Below, in pieces: positions 1-6,370 of a stretch of DNA of 9,344 bases. A program made the position numbers and the translations under genes. Under the pieces are notes generated by a model. It saw only the letters and a program-made list of their open reading frames with translations, was not told the origin of the DNA and ran no database searches. Each line of letters opens with the position of its first letter. Position 1 is the first letter of the stretch. The stretch comes from JANNHK01 sp034408875 (GTDB taxonomy: Bacteria > Actinomycetota > Acidimicrobiia > IMCC26256 > PALSA-610): positions 1-9,344 of the forward strand of contig JAWXCJ010000226.1 in the NCBI GenBank assembly GCA_034408875.1. The letters run 5' to 3'.

Positions 1-1067
1 GGTGGGATCGTCGGTGTGGGAGCGGTGGTCGACGACTCCGGGGTCGCGGGCCGGCGGAACGGCCCGGTGATCTCGTAGGTGATGCCCGCACCGCCTGCGC
101 CGCGCTGCGACGACACGTACATGCGTCTTCCCGACGGGTCGAACGCGACACCCGCGAACTCCGACGCACCGGCGTTGGTCAGGCGCGCGAACGACGACGG
201 AGTGCCGTCGGGGTCGATGAGCACGAGGTCCTGGTCCGCGGGGGTGTCCTCACACACATACAGGTCGCCCGCGGCCGAGAAGATGACGTTGTCGGGCCCG
301 GTCGCGAATCCTTCGCTCAGCACGCGCACGGTCTGCGCGGCGACGTCGAGTTCGCGGATGCGGCCGTCGGACTTGGTCGTGAACACCACGACGCCGTTTT
401 GGTACGCGATGCCTTCACCGCCGGCGTAGTTGGTGCCCTCGTCGACGTTGACACTCCACGCGACCGAGCCGTCGGGGGCTTCGAGCGCGACTTCGAGCAC
501 ACCCGCGGAGAGGTCTTCCCACTCGACCGGCGTGAAGCGGTACAGGTGTCCCGGGTCGTCGTCCTGGGTCAGGTAGAGCGCGCGTTCGTCGGGGTCTACC
601 GCGACCGCTTCGTGTTTGAAGATGCCCAGCGCCGGGCGCACGACGGCCTCCTCTTGGCCGAAGGGGTCGCACTCCCACACCTGGCCGTCGGCGTATTCCT
701 CGCACGACAACCACGTGCCCCATGGCGTCGCGCCGCCCGCACAGTTGATGGAGGTGCCGTCGAGGATGCGGTACGCGTCGACGATCGCGCCGGTCGAATC
801 GAACTCGATCGCGCCGACACCGCCGGTCGTCGGCACCTCGCTGTTCGACACGTAGATCCAGCCCTCGCCGGGGGTCGGGAACGTCGCGCCACCGTCGGGG
901 AAGGTGTGCCACACGTATTCGGTGCCGGCGACGACCTCGCCCGAGATCGCGATCTCGCGCACGGTGAAGCCTTCGGGCACGACCAAGCCCTCGCCCGGCG
1001 CGACGGCACCGAGGAACGGCGCGGCGGGCGCGACGGCTGCGAGTTTGAGGAAGTTGCGGCGCTGCAT
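1..1067 (-). CDS. PhoX-like (DUF839) Tat-exported phosphatase, C-terminus cut off by the window edge
   Basis: 355 codons are visible from the ATG at 1067; the C-terminus lies off the left edge. The N-terminus reads MQRRNFLK followed by an Ala-rich hydrophobic stretch (about residues 9-23), a twin-arginine export signal, so the protein probably acts outside the membrane. Residues 108-124 (NCAGGATPWGTWLSCEE) are the hallmark of the PhoX/DUF839 family, whose best-known members are iron/calcium alkaline phosphatases that release phosphate from organic esters. Cys122 is probably the metal-bridging Cys of that motif. Further family-like segments are FKHEAVAVDP (150-159), EGI (218-220) and the ITGPFR segment near residue 333. 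Ser/Thr/Pro-rich sequence begins after residue 340, suggesting a linker to an unseen tail. The ATG shares its A with the metB stop (TGATG), and no ribosome site is obvious, so translation is probably coupled to metB. The family call is firm; the substrate is not known. Confidence 0.88.
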   Translation of the reverse strand, partial: MQRRNFLKLAAVAPAAPFLGAVAPGEGLVVPEGFTVREIAISGEVVAGTEYVWHTFPDGGATFPTPGEGWIYVSNSEVPTTGGVGAIEFDSTGAIVDAYRILDGTSINCAGGATPWGTWLSCEEYADGQVWECDPFGQEEAVVRPALGIFKHEAVAVDPDERALYLTQDDDPGHLYRFTPVEWEDLSAGVLEVALEAPDGSVAWSVNVDEGTNYAGGEGIAYQNGVVVFTTKSDGRIRELDVAAQTVRVLSEGFATGPDNVIFSAAGDLYVCEDTPADQDLVLIDPDGTPSSFARLTNAGASEFAGVAFDPSGRRMYVSSQRGAGGAGITYEITGPFRRPATPESSTTAPTPTIP

Positions 1068-2206
1068 CACGCGCTGGCGTCCAGCGCGTTCCGCAGGTCG
1101 GCGACGAGGTCGTCGACGGTCTCGATGCCGACCGAGAGGCGCACGAGGGCGGGGTCGACGGCGAGCGGCGAACCTTCGACCGACGCGTGCGTCATGCGGG
1201 CGGGATGCTCGATGAGCGACTCGACCGCGCCGAGCGACTCCGCGAGCGTGAAGATGCGGGTCTTCGTGACGAGGTCGAGCGCGGCCGCTTCTCCCCCCGC
1301 GGCGATGAACGACACCATGCCGCCGAAGTTCGCCATCTGGCGGCGGGCGACGTCGTGACCGGGATGGTCGGCGAGACCGGGGTACAGGACGCGGGCGACG
1401 GCCGGGTGGCCGGTGAGTACGTCGACGACGGCGGCCGCGTTGGTGCAGTGGCGGTCCATGCGCACGGCAAGCGTCTTGAGACCCCGCAGCACGAGGTAGC
1501 AGTCGAACGGCGAGGGCACGGCGCCCATCGCGTTCTGGAGGAACCGCAACTCGTCGCCGAACGTGTCGTCGCGTACGACGATCGCGCCGCCGACGACGTC
1601 GGAGTGGCCGCCGAGATACTTGGTGCTGGAGTGCACGGAGGCGTCGGCGCCGAGGTCGAGGGGTTGCTGGAGGTACGGCGTCGCGAACGTGTTGTCGACG
1701 ACGACCCGGGCGCCGTGCGCGTGCGCGACGCCCGCGACCGCGGCGATGTCGACGATCGCGAGCATCGGGTTGGTCGGCGTTTCGATCCACACCATCTTGG
1801 TCTCGGGCCGCCACGCGGCTTCGAGCGCGGCGATGTCGCGCAGGTCGACTGACGTCCACGTGAGCCCGTGGCGTTCGTGCACGCGGGCAACGAGGCGGTA
1901 GGTACCGCCGTACGCGTCGTTCGGGATCACCACGTGGTCGCCGGGGTGGAGCGTGCGCAGGAGCGCGTCTTCGGCCGCGAGTCCGCTCGCGAACGCGAGG
2001 CCGTGGGTGCCGCCTTCGAGCGATGCGATGCACGTTTCGAGCGCGGTCCGGGTGGGATTACCGCTGCGCGCGTATTCGTAGCCCTGGTGTTCACCCACAG
2101 CCGACTGCGCGAACGTCGTTGCGAGCGAGATCGGCGTGACGACCGCGCCGGTCGCGGGGTCGGGATCCTGGCCCGCGTGGATGGCTCGGGTCTCGAACCC
2201 GCCCAT
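1067..2206 (-). CDS. metB: Cystathionine gamma-synthase / gamma-lyase (Cys/Met metabolism PLP enzyme)
   Basis: 379 residues, the usual length for the family. It is a fold-type I PLP enzyme: the internal aldimine Lys is K196 in SSTKYLGGHSD, the Asp that contacts the PLP ring nitrogen is D171 in DNTFATPYLQ, the stacking Tyr is Y99 in NDAYGGTY, and Y45/R47 lie in the phosphate-binding YEYARSGNPT segment. The C-terminal signature LIEHPARMTHASV (331-343) and RLSVGIE (356-362) are typical. It either joins cysteine to an activated homoserine to give cystathionine, or cleaves cystathionine to cysteine. Sequence alone does not separate synthase from lyase; the adjacent cbs favours the lyase (reverse transsulfuration) direction, as discussed for the Rv1077/Rv1079 pair. 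The ATG at 2206 is chosen because the protein begins with the standard METRAIHAG-like start (here MGGFETRAIHAG) 20 bp after the cbs stop. The open frame extends further upstream only as a shadow over cbs. Confidence 0.95.
   Translation of the reverse strand: MGGFETRAIHAGQDPDPATGAVVTPISLATTFAQSAVGEHQGYEYARSGNPTRTALETCIASLEGGTHGLAFASGLAAEDALLRTLHPGDHVVIPNDAYGGTYRLVARVHERHGLTWTSVDLRDIAALEAAWRPETKMVWIETPTNPMLAIVDIAAVAGVAHAHGARVVVDNTFATPYLQQPLDLGADASVHSSTKYLGGHSDVVGGAIVVRDDTFGDELRFLQNAMGAVPSPFDCYLVLRGLKTLAVRMDRHCTNAAAVVDVLTGHPAVARVLYPGLADHPGHDVARRQMANFGGMVSFIAAGGEAAALDLVTKTRIFTLAESLGAVESLIEHPARMTHASVEGSPLAVDPALVRLSVGIETVDDLVADLRNALDASA
1069..1089 (-). repeat. Perfect 9-bp hairpin at the metB/phoX junction
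   Basis: On the plus strand ACGCGCTGG (1069-1077) and its exact reverse complement CCAGCGCGT (1081-1089) flank a 3-nt spacer. In the mRNA (minus strand) the hairpin spans the last metB codons and reaches the first base of the metB stop, one base before the phoX ATG. It would hide the region where a phoX ribosome site should be, and would be melted only by ribosomes finishing metB. The structure is seen directly; the regulatory role is inferred. High GC makes some chance hairpins expected, but nine uninterrupted pairs with a tight loop at a gene junction is notable. Confidence 0.6.
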
Positions 2207-2212
2207 ACTCGT

Positions 2213-2220
2213 CTCGCGAG
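2213..2220. repeat. 8-bp palindrome in the cbs-metB gap
   Basis: CTCGCGAG is self-complementary and occupies the centre of the 20-bp gap between the cbs stop and the metB start. The metB transcript shows only a weak purine-rich stretch (GAGACGAG) ahead of the ATG, partly inside this palindrome. It may be no more than a consequence of high GC. Confidence 0.25.
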
Positions 2221-2226
2221 GTCCCG

Positions 2227-3600
2227 TCACTTGCGGCGGGCCAGGAACGACAGCACGTCGGAACGCGACAGCACGCCGATGGGGTGGCCGCCTTCGAGCA
2301 CGAGCACGGCCGGACTCTGTTCGAGGCTGGCCACGACGCGCGCCACGGGTTCGCCGAACCCGATCATCGGCATCGACGGGCCGCACACTTCGCCGACGGG
2401 GCGGTCGAGCACGGCCTCGTCGCGGAACGTCCAGTCCATGAGTTCGAGTTCGTGCACCGTGCCGGTCACCTCTTTGGCCGCGAGCGGCAGATCTTTGGTG
2501 ACGCTCACGACGAGTTGCGATACGCCGGTGTCGCGCATGAGCTTGATCGCGTCGCGCACCGGTTCCTCCGGGGTGATGAGCACGAGGTCGGCGATGCCCG
2601 ACGCCTTCGCCGAGAGCACCTCGCCCGCGATGGGGCCGTCGGCGCGGAGGAAGCCCATGTCGAACATCCATTGGTCGTCGAAGATCTTCGACAGGTAGCT
2701 GCGTCCGGAGTCGGGCAACAACACGACCACGATGTCTTCGGGGCCGAGGCCGCGTGCGAGTTCGAGCGCGGCATGCACCGCGGTGCCGCCCGACCCGCCG
2801 ATGAGCAGGCCCTCTTGTTGCGTGACGCGCCGCGCGGTGAGAAACGAGTCCGCGTCGCTGACCTCGATGACGCGGTCGACGAGCGACGGGTCGAACGTCG
2901 TCGGCCAGAAGTCTTCGCCGACGCCCTCGACGAGATACGGCCGACCGGAACCACCCGAGTAGACCGAGCCCGACGGGTCGGCGCCGATGATCTGCACGTT
3001 GGGGTTCTGCGCCTTGAGGAACCGGGCGACGCCGGTGATCGTGCCGCCGGTGCCGACTCCTGCGACGAAGTGCGTGACGCGCCCATCGGTCTGGCGCCAG
3101 ATCTCGGGACCGGTGGTCGCTTCGTGCGCGGCGGGGTTGGCTGCGTTGGAGTACTGGTCGGGACGGAACGCGCCCGGGGTTTCGCGCACGAGTCGTTCGG
3201 CGGTCGAGTAGTACGAGCGCGGGTCTTCGGGCGGTACCGCGGTGGGGCACACGACCACTTCCGCACCGTACGCGCGCAGCAACGCGATCTTCTCGTCGCT
3301 CATCTTGTCGCTCATCACGAAGATGCAGTGGTAGCCGCGCTGCGCGGCGACGATCGCGAGGCCGGCGCCGGTGTTGCCCGACGTCGGTTCGACGATCGTG
3401 CCGCCGGGGCGCAGCAATCCGTCGCGCTCGGCCGCGTCGATCATCGAGATGGCGATGCGGTCCTTGCTGCTACTGCCCGGGTTGGTGGTCTCGACCTTGG
3501 CGATCAGGTCGCAGGTCAGCCCTTCGGCCTCGGTGATACGGGGCAGACGTACGAGCGGCGTGTTGCCGACGAGGTCGAGGATCGAATCGGCAACGTCCAT
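2227..3600 (-). CDS. cbs: Cystathionine beta-synthase with C-terminal CBS-domain pair
   Basis: 457 residues, close to the length of the mycobacterial enzyme. The N-terminal fold-type II PLP domain covers about residues 1-315: PLP Lys K46 in NPGSSSKDRIA, the Asn/substrate loop PTSGNTGAG (72-80), the PLP phosphate loop GVGTGGTITG (181-190), and PDSGRSYLSK (296-305). A tandem CBS regulatory module follows (about 325-455; VLVLEGGHPIGVLSRSDVL is its second half). There is no N-terminal haem-binding extension of the animal type. The enzyme condenses homocysteine with serine (or O-acetylserine) to cystathionine, which the neighbouring MetB can process. The family's usual GGS before the Lys is GSSS here, a conservative change. 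The ATG at 3600 overlaps the xylB stop by one base (TAATG) and starts at the conserved SILDLVGNTPLVRL region; the much longer open frame upstream runs over xylB and is a shadow. Confidence 0.95.
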   Translation of the reverse strand: MDVADSILDLVGNTPLVRLPRITEAEGLTCDLIAKVETTNPGSSSKDRIAISMIDAAERDGLLRPGGTIVEPTSGNTGAGLAIVAAQRGYHCIFVMSDKMSDEKIALLRAYGAEVVVCPTAVPPEDPRSYYSTAERLVRETPGAFRPDQYSNAANPAAHEATTGPEIWRQTDGRVTHFVAGVGTGGTITGVARFLKAQNPNVQIIGADPSGSVYSGGSGRPYLVEGVGEDFWPTTFDPSLVDRVIEVSDADSFLTARRVTQQEGLLIGGSGGTAVHAALELARGLGPEDIVVVLLPDSGRSYLSKIFDDQWMFDMGFLRADGPIAGEVLSAKASGIADLVLITPEEPVRDAIKLMRDTGVSQLVVSVTKDLPLAAKEVTGTVHELELMDWTFRDEAVLDRPVGEVCGPSMPMIGFGEPVARVVASLEQSPAVLVLEGGHPIGVLSRSDVLSFLARRK

Positions 3601-5030
3601 TAGAGCGTGAAGAGTATCCCCGTATTGGCCTCTCGGTACGCCGCCCGAATCGTCTCGCGGTCGATGTCGTGGGGTTCGACGACGGCACCCTGGTCGAGAT
3701 TCCACGCGTACGCGACGGCTTCGGGCGGCGATCCGTGCAGCACTGCTGCGGCCTGCACGCACGCGCCCGCGGCGACGTACTCGGCCCGGTCGGGCACGAC
3801 GACGGGCCGGCCCGTGAAATCGGCCGCGACCCGCCGGTACGCAGCGGAGTGCGCGCCCCCGCCGAGGAGCACGACCCGGCCGTCGACGGCGACGCCCGTC
3901 GCCGCGAGCGCGTCGAGTCCGTCGAGCAGCCCGCACACCACACCTTCGACCGCCGCCCGGGCGACGTGTTCGCGCGTCACGTCGGACCGGAGTCCGGAGA
4001 GCGAGCCGGTCGCGTCGGGGAGATTCGGTGTGCGCTCGCCGTCGAAGTACGGGAGCACGACCGTGCCGTTCGCTCCCGGCGGCGCGGCGAGTGCCAGCGC
4101 GTCGAACTGTTCGTGGTCGACGCCGAGCAGACGCGCGAACGCGTCGGTGACCTTCGTCGCGTTCAAGGTGCACACGAGCGGGAGGAAGCGCCCGGTGGCA
4201 TCGGCAAAACCTGCGACCGCGCCAGTAGCGTCGAACGTTGGTTGGTCGCTGACCGTGTACACCGTGCCCGACGTCCCGATCGAGATCGCGACGTCGCCCC
4301 GGCGCAACGAAACACCAAGTGCGGCGGCCATGTTGTCGCCCGTGCCCGGTCCGACGACCGCGTCGCGCCCGGTCAGGTTCGCGGTGCCGACCGTCTCGCC
4401 GGGCGCGGCAACGCGGGGCAGGCGTGGTGTCCAGTCGACGTCGCGCTCGACGACCGCGAGGAGGTCGGCGCAGTACGCACCGTCGGCCGCGGCGTAGTAG
4501 CCGGTGCCCGACGCGTCGCCGCGGTCGGTGACGAACGCGCCCGTGAGCCGGTACGTGAGCCAGTCGTGAGGCAGGCAGACACGGTCGAGGCGGGCCCAGG
4601 CGTCGGGTTCGGAGCGGTGCAGCCACGAAAGTTTCGTGATCGTGAACGCGGCGACCGGGACGGAACCGCACCGGTTCGCCCACGCGTCCGGGCCGTCGAG
4701 TTGCTTCACCAGCCACGCCGCGTCGGGCGCCGACTCGGTGTCGTTCCAGAGTTTGGCCGGGCGGACGACGGCGCCGTCGGCGTCGAGCACGACCATCCCG
4801 TGCTGCTGGCCGGCAACGGCGATTGCGGCGACGTCGCCTGCGGGTGCGCCCGCATCGGCGCACGCTCGTTGCAGCGCGTCCCACCACACCTCGGGGTCCT
4901 GCTCACTGCGCGGCGGCGACGTCGGCGGGTGCGGTGCGCGCCCCGTGGCGACCAGTTCGCCGGAGTCGGCGTCGCGCACTTCGACCTTCGTCGACTGGGT
5001 CGACGAGTCGATTCCGAGGACCAGGGGCAT
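3600..5030 (-). CDS. xylB: Xylulokinase (FGGY carbohydrate kinase)
   Basis: 476 residues, a full-length FGGY kinase. It phosphorylates D-xylulose with ATP to xylulose 5-phosphate, which feeds the pentose phosphate pathway. Visible motifs are GIDSSTQSTKVEV at residues 6-18 (first ATP/phosphate loop, D8), AGQQHGMVVLD (73-83, substrate-contacting, typical of XylB), LWNDTES (94-100), DRGDASGTGYY (169-179), GTGDN (229-233) containing the probable catalytic base D232 (D233 in E. coli XylB), SIGTSGTVY (250-258), YFDGERTPN (328-336), and the adenine-binding GGGAHSAAYRRVAADFTGRPV region (390-410). The ATG at 5030 is preceded by GGAGG (5037-5033), although the spacing is only 2 nt. It leads the xylB-cbs-metB-phoX unit and ends in a one-base overlap with cbs. 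The product is xylulokinase by motif fit and because xylA is about 3 kb away on the same strand. Confidence 0.93.
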   Translation of the reverse strand: MPLVLGIDSSTQSTKVEVRDADSGELVATGRAPHPPTSPPRSEQDPEVWWDALQRACADAGAPAGDVAAIAVAGQQHGMVVLDADGAVVRPAKLWNDTESAPDAAWLVKQLDGPDAWANRCGSVPVAAFTITKLSWLHRSEPDAWARLDRVCLPHDWLTYRLTGAFVTDRGDASGTGYYAAADGAYCADLLAVVERDVDWTPRLPRVAAPGETVGTANLTGRDAVVGPGTGDNMAAALGVSLRRGDVAISIGTSGTVYTVSDQPTFDATGAVAGFADATGRFLPLVCTLNATKVTDAFARLLGVDHEQFDALALAAPPGANGTVVLPYFDGERTPNLPDATGSLSGLRSDVTREHVARAAVEGVVCGLLDGLDALAATGVAVDGRVVLLGGGAHSAAYRRVAADFTGRPVVVPDRAEYVAAGACVQAAAVLHGSPPEAVAYAWNLDQGAVVEPHDIDRETIRAAYREANTGILFTL

Positions 5031-5035
5031 AACCT
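5030..5035 (+). promoter_or_regulatory. Candidate -10 element for a near-leaderless SMP-30 transcript
   Basis: TAACCT fits the actinobacterial TAnnnT -10 pattern. With the usual 6-nt discriminator, transcription would begin at about 5042, two bases before the ATG at 5044. No Shine-Dalgarno sequence precedes that ATG (only CTCCGACC), which suits leaderless translation. No convincing -35 is seen. The element overlaps the xylB start codon and ribosome site on the opposite strand. Confidence 0.35.
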
Positions 5036-5037
5036 CC
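5033..5037 (-). promoter_or_regulatory. xylB ribosome binding site (GGAGG, short spacing)
   Basis: On the minus strand the sequence before the xylB ATG is GTCGGAGGTT, a full GGAGG core but only two bases from the start codon. It supports the start at 5030. Because the divergent gene begins 13 bp away, this site also overlaps the probable -10 region of the opposite gene. Confidence 0.6.
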
Positions 5038-5043
5038 GACCAT

Positions 5044-5874
5044 ATGACGTTCCAGCTACTCGCGTCCGGCTACGGGCTCGTGGAAGGACCGACCGCCGCG
5101 CTTGACGGCTCGCTGTTCTTCAGCGACGTCCTCTTCGGTGGCGTCTACCGGCTCGACCCACTCGGCGAGATCGAGACGGTCGTGCCGAAGCGGCGCGGTG
5201 TCGGCGGGCTCGCGCTGCACGCCGACGGCGGGCTCGTCATGTCGGGTCGCGACATCGTCCACGTGCGCGACGGCGTAACCCGCACCGTGTGCTCGGTGCA
5301 CGGCGTCGCGGGCTGGAACGACCTGTGCACCGATTCCACCGGCCGCGTGTACGCGGGCTCGTTGCGGTTTGCAGTGTTCGACCCGGGTGCCGAGGCGGTG
5401 CCCGGCGAGCTGTGGCGCACGGAGCTGACCGGCGAGGCCACCGAGCTGTACGGCGACGTCATCCACGCGAACGGTGTGGCGGTGTCGCCCGACGACAGCA
5501 CCGTGTACCACTCGGACACGCGGGCGAACGCGGTGATCGTCCACGACCTCGACAACGGCCGCGCGACGAACCGTCGCACGATCGACACGACGCACTACGG
5601 CCAGCCCGACGGCATGGCCATCGACGAGACGGGCGCGCTCTGGGTCGCGCTGCTCGGCGGGTTCGGCGTCGGCCGTTTCACTCCCGACGGCCGTCTCGAC
5701 CGCCGCATCGAAGTACCCGCGACCGTCGTGACGAGTGTCTGTTTCGGCGGCGACGACGGCCGCGACCTGTATGTCACCACCGCGGACAACACCGAAGAAC
5801 CCGAGCGTCGAGGAAGCATCCTGCGCACCAGGGTGCCGGTGGCCGGGGCCCCGGTGCATCCCGCCCGCGTGTAG
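5044..5874 (+). CDS. SMP-30/gluconolactonase-family sugar lactonase
   Basis: 276 residues, within the normal range for the SMP-30/gluconolactonase/LRE six-bladed beta-propeller family, which opens sugar lactones using one divalent metal. Probable metal ligands are E14 (LVEGPT), N143 (HANGVAVSPD) and D189 (QPDGMAIDETGALWVA), with N92 (GWNDL) as the substrate-side Asn; these match the Glu/Asn/Asp ligand pattern of SMP-30. The blade-like pattern recurs: DGSLFFSD, DSTGRVYAGS, DDSTVYHSD, ETGALWVAL. No signal peptide is seen, so it is cytoplasmic. The ATG at 5044 sits in CATATG and begins the conserved first blade; upstream in-frame codons lie inside xylB. Being divergent from xylulokinase with a 13-bp gap suggests a pentose lactone such as xylonolactone, but the substrate cannot be read from sequence and other sugar acids are possible. 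Confidence 0.9.
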   Translation: MTFQLLASGYGLVEGPTAALDGSLFFSDVLFGGVYRLDPLGEIETVVPKRRGVGGLALHADGGLVMSGRDIVHVRDGVTRTVCSVHGVAGWNDLCTDSTGRVYAGSLRFAVFDPGAEAVPGELWRTELTGEATELYGDVIHANGVAVSPDDSTVYHSDTRANAVIVHDLDNGRATNRRTIDTTHYGQPDGMAIDETGALWVALLGGFGVGRFTPDGRLDRRIEVPATVVTSVCFGGDDGRDLYVTTADNTEEPERRGSILRTRVPVAGAPVHPARV

Positions 5875-5957
5875 ACGGTTCGCCCGAAACGTCAGCTTGG
5901 CTGCCCGGGGGTCGATCAGGGTAGAAGAATGAGCACGGCCGAACATTGGGAGGCGCC

Positions 5958-6314
5958 ATGCTCGGTACGCCAGTGACATCGCAGGCAGGCATCGTGATCG
6001 CCCGCGCGGAAATCGCAGTCGCGATGGCCGACGCCGGCATCGACGCCGCCCACATCGAAGAGATCGAAGTCGTCGCCGACGAACTCCTGTCCCGCGCGAT
6101 CGACGCCGGCGTAACGCCCGTCCGCCTCTTTCTCGAGCCCCACGACGAGACGACGACCGTGCTCGTGCGCTGCGAGCGCTATGTCGACCTGACCGTCGAG
6201 CCCGAGGAACTCCGCGAGCACCTGCTCCAGAGCCTCACCGTCGACCGCGGCCAACGCAGAAACGCCTACGGCACCACCGACCTGTGGGCCGAGGTCAAGC
6301 GCACCCGCGCCTAG
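5958..6314 (+). CDS. Hypothetical protein, possible degenerate GHKL/anti-sigma-factor-like domain
   Basis: 118 residues from the ATG at 5958, which has GGGAGG (5948-5953) four bases ahead; an in-frame TTG at 5946 lacks such a site. I do not firmly recognise it. Its layout recalls RsbW-type serine kinase/anti-sigma domains: an N-terminal amphipathic helix (ARAEIAVAMADAGI, 15-28), a helix EEIEVVADELLSRAID (34-49) where those proteins have the SELVTNA N-box, a strand pair (VRLFLE 55-60, TTVLVRCE 66-73), and a C-terminal LLQSLTVDRGQ...TTDLWAEV like their last helix and strand. If so, the Mg-binding Asn of the N-box is R46, and the ATP-lid Gly boxes are missing, so it would not bind ATP. It would then be a protein-interaction remnant or a fold relative. 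The resemblance is inference from pattern only. It stands alone between the lactonase (83 bp upstream) and convergent mtfA. Confidence 0.8.
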   Translation: MLGTPVTSQAGIVIARAEIAVAMADAGIDAAHIEEIEVVADELLSRAIDAGVTPVRLFLEPHDETTTVLVRCERYVDLTVEPEELREHLLQSLTVDRGQRRNAYGTTDLWAEVKRTRA

Positions 6315-6321
6315 CGGGCGT

Positions 6322-6370
6322 GTTCACTTACTCACTGGCCCCCTCTCCGGGGGTGAGTTGGTAAATGAAC
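6322..6370. terminator. Large bulged hairpin between convergent genes, candidate bidirectional terminator
   Basis: Nested arms are seen: outer GTTCACTT (6322-6329) with AAATGAAC (6363-6370), one mismatch that becomes G-U in the minus-strand RNA; middle ACTCA (6330-6334) with TGAGT (6354-6358); inner CCCCC (6339-6343) with GGGGG (6349-6353) around TCTCC. It begins 8 bp after the stop of the plus gene (6314) and overlaps the last 15 or so codons of mtfA, whose stop is at 6324-6326. No run of T follows on either side, so efficiency as an intrinsic terminator is uncertain. Confidence 0.5.

Noticed and set aside
399..1358. Long plus-strand open frame opposite phoX and metB
   Set aside because: Arg/Val/Gly/Asp-rich with no recognisable motif; it mirrors two confident minus-strand genes and arises from high GC at third positions.
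1067..3250. metB frame extended to 727 codons
   Set aside because: The extra part is an out-of-frame reading of cbs; the conserved MetB N-terminus starts at 2206.
2284..3603. 439-codon plus-strand open frame opposite cbs
   Set aside because: It is antisense to a gene with every CBS active-site motif, is rich in Arg/His/Asp/Val, and has no family features.
2227..4887. cbs frame extended to 886 codons as a possible fusion protein
   Set aside because: Everything before the ATG at 3600 is Arg-rich out-of-frame reading of xylB; the conserved CBS N-terminus begins at 3600.
3669..5105. 478-codon plus-strand open frame opposite xylB
   Set aside because: Antisense shadow of xylulokinase that also runs into the lactonase in the wrong frame.
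4636..5874. Lactonase starting upstream at 4636
   Set aside because: Residues before 5044 overlap xylB and look like antisense sequence; the family's first blade starts at the 5044 ATG.
5897..5927. TTGGCT / TAGAAG as a promoter for the gene at 5958
   Set aside because: The spacer is 19 bp and the -10 lacks the final T; too weak to list as a feature.
5929..5976. 15-codon ORF (ATG at 5929) overlapping the start of the 118-aa gene, considered as a leader peptide
   Set aside because: No ribosome site, no run of a regulatory amino acid, and the nearest -10-like sequence (TAGAAG) is too close for a leaderless start.
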